A DNA stretch of 64,000 nt from DASSNU01 sp035701265. Lineage in GTDB: Bacteria > Gemmatimonadota > Gemmatimonadetes > Gemmatimonadales > Gemmatimonadaceae. The notes below the pieces were generated by a model. That model saw nothing but the letters and a program-made list of their open reading frames with translations, searched no databases and was not told where the DNA came from. Numbering within the stretch: the stretch's first letter is position 1; each line of letters opens with the position of its first letter. The translations under genes and the position numbers were made by a program. Shown piece by piece: positions 47,135-55,831 of the stretch. Where the stretch lies: contig DASSNU010000020.1 of NCBI GenBank assembly GCA_035701265.1, forward strand, positions 310,001 to 374,000, in the 5' to 3' direction.

Positions 47135-48697
47135 ATGACGCTGCCGCTCCGAAGCATCCTGTGGGTCGATGACGAGGCCGACCTGCTCGAGTCGCACCGC
47201 ATCTTCTTGCGGGAAAAGGGATTCGAGGTGGACTGGGCCAACAACGCCGAGGATGCCGTCGAGCTCCTGCGGCGGCGTTCCTACGGGTTGGTGCTGCTGG
47301 ACGAGCAGATGCCGGGGAAGCGCGGGCTGGAAGCGTACCGCGAGATTCGCGAGCTGGACGCGCACCTGCCGATCGTCATGGTCACAAAGAGCGAGGAGGA
47401 CGCCACCATGCGCGAGGCGATCGGCATGGACGTGCGCGACTACCTCGTCAAGCCGATCAACCCGCGGCAGGTGCTGTCGGTCGTGACGCGCGTGCTGGAG
47501 GGGCCGCGCATCCGCCAGCAGGCGGTGGCGCGCGCGTTCGTGGAACGGTTCCGCGCGCTCGAGTTGGAACGCGAGCGCACGCTCGGGTGGCGCGAGTGGA
47601 TCGAGCGCTACGGCGAGCTGGTGGACTGGGACATCGAGCTTGCCGAGGCGGGAGAGCACAGCCTGTACGAGTCGCTGCAGGGACTCTATCCCGATTTGCG
47701 GCGCGAGTTCGGCGAGTTCATGCGCACGGCGTACCCCGGCTGGCTCCGCCGGCTGGATGGCGACCGTCCTCCGCTCTCGGTGGACATCGTGAGCGAGTTC
47801 CTGCTGCCGCTGGTGCAGCGCGAGCGGACGGTGCTGTTCGTGGTGCTCGACTGCCTGCGTCTGGATCAGTGGCGGGTGCTCGAGCCGCTGGTCTCCCCGT
47901 TCTTCGAGGTGGAGACCACGCATTACTTCTCCGTCCTGCCCACCGCCACGCCGTACTCGCGCAACGCGCTCTTCAGCGGGCTCTTTCCCGGCGAGATCGC
48001 CGCGCGCTTCCCCGACTGGTGGGGGGAGCGCGATGACGAGTCGTTGAACGCGCACGAGCGCGAGCTACTGGAGGCGCACCTCACGGAGCTGCGCGGCCCC
48101 ACGCCGGTGCGCTACGAGAAGATCTCCTCGGCGGCGGATTCCGATCTCCTGGAGCGCCACGTGGCCGCCGCGGTGACGGTGGAGGGAGTGAGCGCGTTCG
48201 TCTTCAACTTCGTGGACCTGCTCACGCACGGGCGGAGCGAGTCGGCCATTCTGTACGAGGTGGCGCGCGATGAGATCGCGCTGCGCCAGCTCACGCGGCA
48301 GTGGTTCGAGCGCTCGGTGCTGTTCGCGCTCCTGCGCGAGGCGGCCTTCCGCAAGGTGCCGGTGCTGGTGACCAGCGACCACGGCTCCATCCACTGCCGC
48401 ACGCCGGCCACCGTCTTCGCCAAGCGCGACGCCACCGCCAACCTGCGCTACAAGTTCGGCGAGGACGTGCGCGCGGAGCGGCCGGAGCACGCGCTGCTCT
48501 TCACGAACGCCGACGATCTCCGGCTGCCGCACCGCGCGATGGGGAGCCACACGCTCATCGCCACCGGCGACACCTTCTTCGTCTATCCCACCAAGCTGCG
48601 CGAGTACCAGTCGCGGTATCGCGGGTCGTTCCTCCACGGCGGCGTGACGCCGGAAGAGGTGGTGCTCCCGGTGGCGCTCCTCACTCCGCGCCGGTAA
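47135..48697 (+). CDS. porX: PorX-like response regulator with PglZ domain
   Basis: 520 aa. Residues 1-125 are a receiver domain (ILWVDDEADLLESHR, phospho-acceptor D56 in LVLLDEQMPGKRGLEAY, MVTKSEED, YLVKPINPRQVL). Residues about 210-520 are a PglZ domain of the alkaline-phosphatase superfamily: VLFVVLDCLRLDQWRVLEP (metal-binding Asp), VLPTATPYSRNALFSGLFP (candidate nucleophile Thr), LVTSDHGSIH and the terminal FLHGGVTPEEVVLPVALL. This architecture is that of PorX, which with PorY controls type IX secretion in Porphyromonas and acts as a zinc phosphodiesterase. Here it leads an operon of envelope genes. No T9SS structural gene is in the window. Confidence 0.92.
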   Translation: MTLPLRSILWVDDEADLLESHRIFLREKGFEVDWANNAEDAVELLRRRSYGLVLLDEQMPGKRGLEAYREIRELDAHLPIVMVTKSEEDATMREAIGMDVRDYLVKPINPRQVLSVVTRVLEGPRIRQQAVARAFVERFRALELERERTLGWREWIERYGELVDWDIELAEAGEHSLYESLQGLYPDLRREFGEFMRTAYPGWLRRLDGDRPPLSVDIVSEFLLPLVQRERTVLFVVLDCLRLDQWRVLEPLVSPFFEVETTHYFSVLPTATPYSRNALFSGLFPGEIAARFPDWWGERDDESLNAHERELLEAHLTELRGPTPVRYEKISSAADSDLLERHVAAAVTVEGVSAFVFNFVDLLTHGRSESAILYEVARDEIALRQLTRQWFERSVLFALLREAAFRKVPVLVTSDHGSIHCRTPATVFAKRDATANLRYKFGEDVRAERPEHALLFTNADDLRLPHRAMGSHTLIATGDTFFVYPTKLREYQSRYRGSFLHGGVTPEEVVLPVALLTPRR

Positions 48698-50524
48698 GTG
48701 CGGTTCTACCGGCGGCTCCTCGGCTTCCTGAGGCCGCATCGCTGGCGGATGGCGGCGGCGATCGTGAGCAATCTCGTCGCCGCGGCGCTGGACGGGTATT
48801 CGTTCGTCCTGCTCATCCCGTTCCTGAATTCGCTCTTCGGGCTCGATGCGCTGCCGCTGAAGAACGACTGGCTGAACCAGATGCTCCGCAGCACCGTCGG
48901 CGTGCTGATGGTGCCCAACGATCCCATGGCGTCGCTCCGACACGTGGTGCTCGTGATCCTGGGCGTCGTGCTGGTGAAGAACGTCTTCGTGTGGAACGCC
49001 GGCACGATGGCGGTGGAGCTGCAGGAGTTCGTCACGCGCGACCTGCGCGATGCCGTGTACCGGCATCTGCAGCGGCTGCCGATCGGCTACTTCACGAGCA
49101 CCAAGACGGGGCAGATTCTCTCGCGGGTGCTGGCGGACACCGAGCAGACGCGGCAGCTCGTGACGGCCGTCGTCACGCAGGCGCTCCAGGCCGCGGCGCT
49201 GGTGGTGGTCTACATCGTGGCGATGATCGGGATCTCTCCCAAGCTCACGCTCATCGCGCTCGTCGTCGCGCCGGTGACCACGGCCATGCTGCAGCCGCTG
49301 CTCAAGCGATTGCGGCGGGGATACCGCCGGTTGCGCAACGATCACGGCGAGATGATGAGCGTACTGCAGGAGAGCGTGAGCGGCATCCGGCTGGTGAAGT
49401 CGTTCGGCGCGGAAGGGCACGAGGAATCGCGCTTCATCGGGGCGAGCCACACGTACTCCAGGGGGCTCGTGCGGATGGCGCGCATCGCGCTCATCTCGCA
49501 GCCGCTCACGGAGACGCTCGGCACCCTCGTGACGGTGGTGCTCCTTCTCGTCGGCGCGCAGATCGTGCTCGTCCAGAAGACGCTCACTCCCCCCGAGTTC
49601 ATCGCCTTCCTGGCGCTGGTCACGCGCCTGCTGCGCCCGAGCAAGCAGCTCTCGCAGATCCCCACCACCGCGCAGAACGCGTTTGCCGCCGCCGAGCGGC
49701 TCTTCGATGTGCTCGACACGCCAACGGAAACCGTCATCGACCGTGGCACGCGCGACGTGGAGGGCTTTCGCGACGCGATCGCGTTCGAGCACGTGTCGTT
49801 CGCCTACGATGCCGAGCCCGTCCTGTCCGACATCACCTTCACCGCGCGGCCGGGCGATGTGGTCGCACTCGTGGGTCCGAGCGGGGCGGGGAAGAGCACG
49901 CTGGTGGATCTCATCCCCCGCTTCTACGAGCCGACGGCCGGTCGCATCCTGCTCGACGGCGTGGACACGCGCGAGATCCGGCTGGCATCGCTCCGCTCGC
50001 TCATCGGGATCGTGAGCCAGGAGACGGTGATCTTCAACGACACGGTGTTGAACAACATCGCCTACGGAAGCACGCCGGGGCAGTACACGCAGGAGCAGGT
50101 GGAGGCGGCAGCGCGCGCGGCCAACGCGCACGGCTTCATCACCGAGCTCCCGCAGGGCTACCAGACACTGCTGGGCGAGCGGGGCGCGCGGCTCTCCGGC
50201 GGGCAGCGGCAGCGGATCGCCATCGCGCGCGCGCTGCTCGTCGATCCTCCCATCCTCATTCTGGATGAAGCCACCTCCGCGCTCGACACGGAATCGGAGC
50301 GTCTGGTGCAGGAGGCAATCGACCGCCTGCTCGCCGGCCGCACCGTCTTCGTGATCGCGCACCGGCTGTCCACCATCCAGCACGCGCATCAGATCCTCGT
50401 GCTGGAGCGCGGCCGCATCGTCGAGCGGGGAACGCACGCGGAGCTGCTCTCCGGGCGCGGGATGTACTCGCGGCTGCACGCGCTGCAGTTCCGCGACCGC
50501 GAGCCGCCCGTCATGGCGGTGTAG
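48698..50524 (+). CDS. MsbA-like ABC exporter (fused membrane and ATPase domains)
   Basis: 608 aa half-transporter starting at GTG 48698 directly after the PorX-like stop. Six membrane helices (residues 1-330; for example WRMAAAIVSNLVAAALDGYS) are followed by an ATPase domain: Walker A VGPSGAGKSTLVDL, Q-loop in IGIVSQETVIFNDTV, signature LSGGQRQRIAIARALL, Walker B ILILDEATSALD and H-loop IAHRLST. Homodimeric exporters of this type flip lipid A core or other lipids. The neighbouring acyltransferase and glycosyltransferase support a lipid A or glycolipid substrate. Confidence 0.93.
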   Translation: MRFYRRLLGFLRPHRWRMAAAIVSNLVAAALDGYSFVLLIPFLNSLFGLDALPLKNDWLNQMLRSTVGVLMVPNDPMASLRHVVLVILGVVLVKNVFVWNAGTMAVELQEFVTRDLRDAVYRHLQRLPIGYFTSTKTGQILSRVLADTEQTRQLVTAVVTQALQAAALVVVYIVAMIGISPKLTLIALVVAPVTTAMLQPLLKRLRRGYRRLRNDHGEMMSVLQESVSGIRLVKSFGAEGHEESRFIGASHTYSRGLVRMARIALISQPLTETLGTLVTVVLLLVGAQIVLVQKTLTPPEFIAFLALVTRLLRPSKQLSQIPTTAQNAFAAAERLFDVLDTPTETVIDRGTRDVEGFRDAIAFEHVSFAYDAEPVLSDITFTARPGDVVALVGPSGAGKSTLVDLIPRFYEPTAGRILLDGVDTREIRLASLRSLIGIVSQETVIFNDTVLNNIAYGSTPGQYTQEQVEAAARAANAHGFITELPQGYQTLLGERGARLSGGQRQRIAIARALLVDPPILILDEATSALDTESERLVQEAIDRLLAGRTVFVIAHRLSTIQHAHQILVLERGRIVERGTHAELLSGRGMYSRLHALQFRDREPPVMAV

Positions 50525-50525
50525 C

Positions 50526-51647
50526 GTGCGAGTGGTCGTCCACCTCACCACGCCGGAGTGGGACGGCGCCGCGCGCGCCGCGCTCGCGGCCGCGCACGGG
50601 TTGGCCGAGCGCGGCCACGAGGTGACCATCGCCTGTGCGGCAGACTGCGCCGCGGCGCGGCGGGTCGATCCGGCGCTGTGCGACGTCGCGCCGGTGGACG
50701 CGGGGGGAGGGCACACGCCCGCCGCCACGTGGGCGCTGCGGCGGCTGATCGTCGAGCGCAGCGTGGACGTGGTCGTCGTGCAGCGCGACCAGGCGCAACT
50801 CGCCGCCGCGCTCGCCATCCGGTTGAGCGGGCGGGCGTGCGGCGTGGTGCGGCGCGCGCAGGTGGAGTCGCCCGCATGGTCGTGGCGTGCCCGCGCGATG
50901 GCGCGGCTCGTTCCCGTGCAGGTCGCCATCCCGTGGTCGAGCGATGTGCGCGCGTGGGAAGCGGCCGGCGCGCGGGCTCCCATCGTCGCACCGCTCGGCG
51001 TGGATACCACGCTCCTCGACCCGGCGCGCCCGGCGCCGACGGGCACCGTGGCGACGGTGGGCGTCGGGCGCACCATCGCCTGCTTCACGAGCCGCAACGC
51101 ACGGAGCCGCGCCGCGCATGCACTCCGCGTCGTGGCGCGGCTGGTGGAGCACCATCCCGAGCTGCGTCTCGTTCTGGTCGGGACCGGGGCGGACGACGAG
51201 GATCTACGCATGCACGCGGCCGCGCTCCGACTCACCCGCGTCGTGAGCGCACTTGACGATCACGCTGACGCGACGACCGTGTTGGCCGGCGCGGAGCTCG
51301 GTTGGGTGGCCGCGGCGGGGGACGATCGCGCGTATGCGTTTCTCGATCTCGCCGCCCTCGGCGTGCCGGCGCTCGCCGAGCGGGAACCCGTGGCGGAGCG
51401 GCTGGTGGCGGATGGCATTACCGGGTTGCTCGTGAGCGCCGGCGATCCTGCCGCAGGCGCGGCCACCGCGGCACGTCTGCTGGCGCGGGCCGACGAGCGT
51501 GCGGCGATGGGGCGCGCCGCTCGCGCGAGAATCCAACGCGACTTCTCGATCGCCAGGTACGTGGACGGCATGGAGGCGGCGGTGCACGCCGCGCACGCAC
51601 GAGTACACGCAGGGCGCGCCACGCCCGCAGCGGTGGCGGCGCCGTGA
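50526..51647 (+). CDS. Glycosyltransferase, GT4-like
   Basis: 373 aa, GTG start 1 nt after the exporter gene. GT-B fold pattern: HLTTPEWDGAARAALAAAHGLAERGHEV at the start, the C-terminal donor-binding half with LRLVLVGTGADDEDLR and DLAALGVPALAEREPVAERLVADGITGLLVSAGD (the E-x7-E-like region), followed by a helix returning to the N-domain. The classical EPFGxxxLEA motif is replaced by ERE-containing sequence, so it is a divergent member. Likely adds a sugar to lipid A, core or a glycolipid made by this operon. Confidence 0.82.
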   Translation: MRVVVHLTTPEWDGAARAALAAAHGLAERGHEVTIACAADCAAARRVDPALCDVAPVDAGGGHTPAATWALRRLIVERSVDVVVVQRDQAQLAAALAIRLSGRACGVVRRAQVESPAWSWRARAMARLVPVQVAIPWSSDVRAWEAAGARAPIVAPLGVDTTLLDPARPAPTGTVATVGVGRTIACFTSRNARSRAAHALRVVARLVEHHPELRLVLVGTGADDEDLRMHAAALRLTRVVSALDDHADATTVLAGAELGWVAAAGDDRAYAFLDLAALGVPALAEREPVAERLVADGITGLLVSAGDPAAGAATAARLLARADERAAMGRAARARIQRDFSIARYVDGMEAAVHAAHARVHAGRATPAAVAAP

Positions 51648-52594
51648 GACGCGTCACCGTCGCCGACCGGGTGGAGTATATCGCCGTGCGCGTCGCGATG
51701 GGTGTGCTGGCCCGACTCCCGTTCCCGCGCGCGTCGGCCGTGGGCGGGTGGCTCGGCGCACTCGGGTACGCACCCTTCGGCATCCGCCGGCGCGTGGTGG
51801 AGCGGCAGATCGCCGCCGCCTTTCCCGAGCTCGACCGGGACGAGGTTCGGCGACTGTCGAAGGCCTCCTACCGCCACCTGGGTCGCGTGGCGACGGAAGC
51901 GGCGCTGCTCCCGCGGCTCGATCGCGCGCAGCTCCTCGCGCTCGTGGAGCGCGTGGATGGATGGGAGCTGGTGGAGAATGCGCTGCACCAGGGCGACGGC
52001 AGCGGACTCATCTTCGTCACCGGCCATCTGGGCAACTGGGAGCTGAGCGCGGCGTACGCGGCGGCGCGCGGCGTCCCGATGGACGTCGTGGTGCGGCGGC
52101 TGCGCAACCGGCTCGTGGACCGTTTCATCAATGCGAACCGGCTGCGCGCCGGACTGGCCGTGGTGTACGCACGCGAAGCGGTACGGCGTGCCACGCGCTC
52201 GTTGCGCATCGGGCGCGCCGTCGGCTTCCTGGCGGACCAGAGCCTGCTCAACCTCGCGTCGACGTACGTCCCATTCTTCGGCCGGCCGGCCAAGACGCCG
52301 CGCGGGCCTGCGGTGTTCGCGCTGCGGTGGAACGTCCCGATGCTCTTCGGCGTCGCGCTGCGCCAGCCGAACGGGCGATACCGGCTCTCGTTCGAGCCCA
52401 TCGCGGTGCGTGACACGGGCGATCGTGAGGCGGACGTGGATCGTGTGGTGGACGACTATACGCGTGTGCTCGAGCGGTGGGTGCGGAGCGCACCGGAGCA
52501 ATACTTCTGGCACCACCGCCGGTGGAAGCGCCAGCCGCCGGACACGCCGCCGGAGCTGCGCGATCCGGTGCTGCACGAGAGCCGGACACGCTGA
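51644..52594 (+). CDS. Lipid A biosynthesis (LpxL/HtrB-type) acyltransferase
   Basis: Inner-membrane enzyme of 316 aa from GTG 51644 (GTGA overlap). Conserved H-x4-D/E catalytic motif as TGHLGNWEL, then VVVRRLRNRLVDRFINANR, AVGFLADQSLLNLASTYVPFFGRPAKTPRGPAVFALRWNVPML (the D-Q motif of LpxL/LpxM), and the C-terminal YTRVLERWVRSAPEQYFWHHRRWK, all typical of Kdo2-lipid A late acyltransferases. Next to an MsbA-like exporter, so secondary acylation is probably linked to lipid A export. Confidence 0.93.
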   Translation: MRRVTVADRVEYIAVRVAMGVLARLPFPRASAVGGWLGALGYAPFGIRRRVVERQIAAAFPELDRDEVRRLSKASYRHLGRVATEAALLPRLDRAQLLALVERVDGWELVENALHQGDGSGLIFVTGHLGNWELSAAYAAARGVPMDVVVRRLRNRLVDRFINANRLRAGLAVVYAREAVRRATRSLRIGRAVGFLADQSLLNLASTYVPFFGRPAKTPRGPAVFALRWNVPMLFGVALRQPNGRYRLSFEPIAVRDTGDREADVDRVVDDYTRVLERWVRSAPEQYFWHHRRWKRQPPDTPPELRDPVLHESRTR

Positions 52595-53493
52595 TGCTCG
52601 CGCTCATCTGGCACAGGCTCCGTGCGGACCGGCGCGCCATGATGGCGGTGGCGGTAATCGCGGTGCTCGTTGCCGGTGCGCTCCTGGCGCCACTCATCGC
52701 GCGCTACGATCCCGCGGCCATCGATCTCGCCAATGGGCTCGCGCGGCCGTCGGGCGCGCACTGGATGGGAACCGACGTCCAGGGGCGCGACGTGTGGGCG
52801 CGTCTCGTCTACGGCGCACGCGTGTCGCTCTCCGTCGGCTTCCTCTCGCAGGCCATCGCGCTCACCCTCGGCGTCACGCTCGGTCTGGTGGCCGGGTATT
52901 ACGGGCGGTGGACCGACGAGACGATCATGCGGCTGGCCGACATCACCCTCGCGTTCCCGACGCTACTCCTGCTCATTGCCATGGTGGCGGCGTTCGAGCC
53001 ATCGCTCACGGTGGTGTTCGTCGTGATCGGCGTGGTCGGGTGGGCGGGGATGGCGCGTCTCGTCCGCGGACAGGTCCTTGTGGTTCGCGAGCTCGAGTAC
53101 GTGCAGGCCGCACGTGCGCTCGGTGCGCGCGATTGGCGCATCGTCGCTCGGCACGTCTTCCCCAATGTGATCGCCCCGGTGGTGATCGCCGCCACGCTCG
53201 GCGTGGCGGGAGCGATCATGGCCGAAGCCGCGCTCTCGTTCCTTGGTCTGGGCGTGCAGCCTCCCACGCCGAGTTGGGGGGCGATGATCGCCGACGGACG
53301 CGACCTGAGCCAGCTCCGCACCGCACCGTGGACGTCGGTCTTTCCCGGCCTGGCCATCGGTGCGGCCGTGCTCGGCTTCAACCTGCTCGGCGACGCGTTG
53401 CGCGATGCGCTCGATCCGCGGCATTTCTCCGGTGGGGAAGCGGCGGTGGAGATCACCACGCACGACGCGACGCCGGAACGGACGCATGCCTGA
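52594..53493 (+). CDS. dppC: Oligopeptide/dipeptide ABC transporter permease, DppC type
   Basis: 299 aa from ATG 52594, overlapping the acyltransferase stop. Family features: LIARYDPAAIDLANGLARPSGAHWMGTDVQGRDVWARLVYGARVSLSVG, EAA loop YVQAARALGARDWRIVARHVFPNVIAPVV, and the C-terminal SFLGLGVQPPTPSWGAMI. It is the natural partner of the DppB-type permease at 1760-2680, yet lies about 50 kb away and inside a lipid A operon. It may still assemble with DppB in trans or serve another transporter. The C-terminal tail is longer and polar. Confidence 0.92.
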   Translation: MLALIWHRLRADRRAMMAVAVIAVLVAGALLAPLIARYDPAAIDLANGLARPSGAHWMGTDVQGRDVWARLVYGARVSLSVGFLSQAIALTLGVTLGLVAGYYGRWTDETIMRLADITLAFPTLLLLIAMVAAFEPSLTVVFVVIGVVGWAGMARLVRGQVLVVRELEYVQAARALGARDWRIVARHVFPNVIAPVVIAATLGVAGAIMAEAALSFLGLGVQPPTPSWGAMIADGRDLSQLRTAPWTSVFPGLAIGAAVLGFNLLGDALRDALDPRHFSGGEAAVEITTHDATPERTHA

Positions 53494-54691
53494 TGATCCC
53501 AGCCCGGGCCGCATGACACCGGAACCGAAGCAGACGCCGATCGACGTGCGCGCGTTGCGCGAGGCGGAGTTTCCGTGGGCGGCGCGCGGAGAGTGCGTCT
53601 ACCTCAACAACGCATCCACGGGCCCGCTTCCCGCGCGTACGGAACGCGCACTGGCGGAGTTCAACGCGCGTCGCGCGCGTCCGTATCTCGTGTCCGATGA
53701 GGATCAGTTGGGCACGCTGCGTCGCGCGCGCTCGCTCGCGGCGCGCGTGATCGGCGCGGATACGGACGAGATCGCGCTGATGGTGAACACGAGCTACGGC
53801 ATCAATCTCGCGGCCGGCGCGCTCCCCCTCGGTGCCGGCGACGTGATCGTGGCCCCGGACCTCGAGTTCCCCGCCAACGTCTATCCGTGGCTGGCGCGCG
53901 AGCGGCACGGAGCACGGCTGGAGCTCGTCCCGTGCGCGGGTGACGTGCCTGACGAGGAGGCGCTGCTCCGCGCGCTCGAGCGGCCCGGCGTGCGCGTGCT
54001 GGCGGTGTCCTGGGTGTCGTTCGCCACCGGATATCGCGTGGACCTCGCGCGGCTGGGACGCGCCTGCCGAGAGCGCGGCATCTACCTGGCGGTCGATGCC
54101 ATACAGGGCGTGGGCGCTGCCGAGCTCGATGTGCACCGCTGCCATGTGGACGTGCTCGCGTGCGGCGGGCAGAAGTGGCTGCTCTCGCCGTGGGGGAGCG
54201 GCTTCGCCTATGTGCGGCGCGAGCTCCTCACCCGGTTGGTGCCGCAGGATGTGGGGTGGCTCGCGATGCGCCGCGCGGAGGAGTTCGGTGCACTGGTGGA
54301 CTACGATTTCGCCCTCGTGGACGATGCCCGCCGCTTCGAGGTGGCCACGCTGCCGTACCAGGCGTTCGCCGCTTTCAACGCAAGCGTAGACATGCTCCTG
54401 CAGTTGGGGCTCGGCGCCGTGGCCGCCCGCGTGCGCGCGCTCACCGGGAGAATCGTGGACTGGGCGGCGGCACTGGGCCATGCTCGCGTCCGACTTGCTC
54501 TCCCGGCCGACCCGGCGCGGCGCGCGGGGATCGTGTCGCTGCGCGTGGCGGATCCGTCCGCCGTGTCGCAGGCACTCTCGCGCGCGGGGGTGGCGCACGC
54601 CGTGCGCGAGGGGCTCCTCCGGCTTGCTCCCCACGTCTACAACACGGAGGACGAGGTGGACCGCGCGCTGGAAGTCCTGGACCGGGTGTAG
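53486..54691 (+). CDS. Aminotransferase class V-fold PLP enzyme (cysteine desulfurase-like)
   Basis: 401 aa from ATG 53486 (8-nt overlap with dppC); ATG 53513 is an alternative. Fold type I of the class V group: VYLNNASTGPLPARTERAL, MVNTSYGINLAAGALPLGAGDVIV, VSWVSFATGYRVDLARL, VDAIQGVGAAELDVHRCHVDVLACGGQKWLLSPWGSGFAYV (the PLP Lys in GGQKW), and a C-terminal small domain ending VYNTEDEVDRALEVL. Cysteine desulfurases, isopenicillin epimerase-like and selenocysteine lyase-like enzymes share this. No catalytic Cys loop is obvious, so the reaction is undefined. Last gene of the PorX-like operon. Confidence 0.88.
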   Translation: MPDDPSPGRMTPEPKQTPIDVRALREAEFPWAARGECVYLNNASTGPLPARTERALAEFNARRARPYLVSDEDQLGTLRRARSLAARVIGADTDEIALMVNTSYGINLAAGALPLGAGDVIVAPDLEFPANVYPWLARERHGARLELVPCAGDVPDEEALLRALERPGVRVLAVSWVSFATGYRVDLARLGRACRERGIYLAVDAIQGVGAAELDVHRCHVDVLACGGQKWLLSPWGSGFAYVRRELLTRLVPQDVGWLAMRRAEEFGALVDYDFALVDDARRFEVATLPYQAFAAFNASVDMLLQLGLGAVAARVRALTGRIVDWAAALGHARVRLALPADPARRAGIVSLRVADPSAVSQALSRAGVAHAVREGLLRLAPHVYNTEDEVDRALEVLDRV

Positions 54692-54774
54692 GGCGCCGCA
54701 CAGAAGCTCCCCCCTCCTTGCGTCCCTGACCCGCGAGCGGCAGACTCCGGGAACATCTGATTCTGGGAGTCCCC

Positions 54775-55758
54775 ATGCGTCCCTCGCTCGCGCTCGCTGC
54801 GGCGTTCTTCGTGGCTACGCCACTCGCCGCACAGCAGAATCCGTTCGCGCTCCCGAAGTCCAAACCCGTCTACATGGAGTATCAGTCCACCGGCGACATG
54901 ACCGGAAACGGTGCGATGGCCATCTCCGGCGACCGCATCATGACGCGCAGTACCTCGACCGGAAAGTTCTTCGGGCACACGTCCACGGTGAACAACTGGA
55001 TGCTCGTCACCCCCGACTCCATGTACTCGGCGGACCTGACGAAGAAGACCGGGACGGTCGCGCCGAACATGATGCACTACATGGCCAAGGAGTACGACGG
55101 CCTGGACAAGGACGCGAAGGCGCGGCTCCACCAGAACATGGCGGACATGGCGAGCATGATGGCCCAGGTCTTCGGTGCGAGTAGCCTCACCGAGGTGAGC
55201 GCGGCCACACAGAAGAAGACGTACGCCGGCGCCGAGTGCGATGAGCGCACGGTCGGGAGCTGGAGCATCTGCACGCTGCACGATGCGCCGCAGATCTCGC
55301 TGCACACGCAGGGACAATTTCTCTGCGTGAACTTCGAGCAGACGGCCACCACCGTGAAGTACGGCGACGTGCCGTCATCGGCATTCGAGATGCCGGCGGG
55401 GATCACCTTCCAGCAAACCAAGATGGAGCAGTCTCCCGACTCGGCAGCGCGCGTGTTCGTGCGCTATCTGGCCAGCCAGGAGCTGGCCGATTCGCTCGCC
55501 AAAGCCAAGTCCGAGCTCCAGCAGCAGCAGGCATCAGCCGCGTCGAACGGGACGCCAGCACAGCCGGCGTCGCTCCAGATGGATCAGAAGACTTGCGAGA
55601 CGCTCAAGAATCTCGACCTCGGGAAGATGATGGCGGACGCCATGAGCTCGGTGGTGAAGGAAGCCGCGGGCGAGGTCGTGCAGGAGAAGAAGGCCGAAGC
55701 GAAGCAGAAGGCCAAGGGCAAGCTCAAGGGGTTGTTCGGCAAGCCGCACTTGCCTTGA
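54775..55758 (+). CDS. Secreted protein of unknown function
   Basis: 327 aa with a good SD (GGGAG, 5 nt before ATG 54775) and a clear signal peptide (ALAAAFFVATPLAAQ). The mature part contains repeated Met/Asp/Ser/Thr-rich strands (YMEYQSTGDMTGNGAMAI), four cysteines (CDERTVGSWSIC, CVNF, TCET) that could pair, a Gln-rich linker (SELQQQQASAASNG) and a Lys/Ala-rich, coiled-coil-like C-terminus (VVQEKKAEAKQKAKGKLKG). The N-terminal part resembles the strand pattern of DUF4412-type proteins, but I am not confident of the family. Monocistronic; ends before a strong hairpin. Confidence 0.75.
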   Translation: MRPSLALAAAFFVATPLAAQQNPFALPKSKPVYMEYQSTGDMTGNGAMAISGDRIMTRSTSTGKFFGHTSTVNNWMLVTPDSMYSADLTKKTGTVAPNMMHYMAKEYDGLDKDAKARLHQNMADMASMMAQVFGASSLTEVSAATQKKTYAGAECDERTVGSWSICTLHDAPQISLHTQGQFLCVNFEQTATTVKYGDVPSSAFEMPAGITFQQTKMEQSPDSAARVFVRYLASQELADSLAKAKSELQQQQASAASNGTPAQPASLQMDQKTCETLKNLDLGKMMADAMSSVVKEAAGEVVQEKKAEAKQKAKGKLKGLFGKPHLP

Positions 55759-55764
55759 TCGCGC

Positions 55765-55805
55765 GTCGTGCCCGGGCCGCAGGGGAGCGGCGGCCCGGGC
55801 ACGAC
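55765..55805. terminator. Bidirectional hairpin between convergent genes
   Basis: GTCGTGCCCGGGCCGC (55765-55780) is perfectly complementary to 55790-55805, giving a 16-bp GC-rich stem with a 9-nt loop. It lies in the 73-nt gap between the convergent secreted-protein gene and tyrS. No T-run follows in either direction, so it fits a hairpin-only or Rho-assisted terminator, or a 3' mRNA protector. Confidence 0.75.
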
Positions 55806-55831
55806 ATCGTAGGGCGCGGCCCGATGGTCGC

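Noticed and set aside
48065..51235. 1056-codon minus-strand frame opposite the PorX-like, exporter and glycosyltransferase genes
   Set aside because: Low-complexity His/Arg/Glu composition typical of antisense frames in high-GC DNA. The plus-strand frames carry all family motifs.
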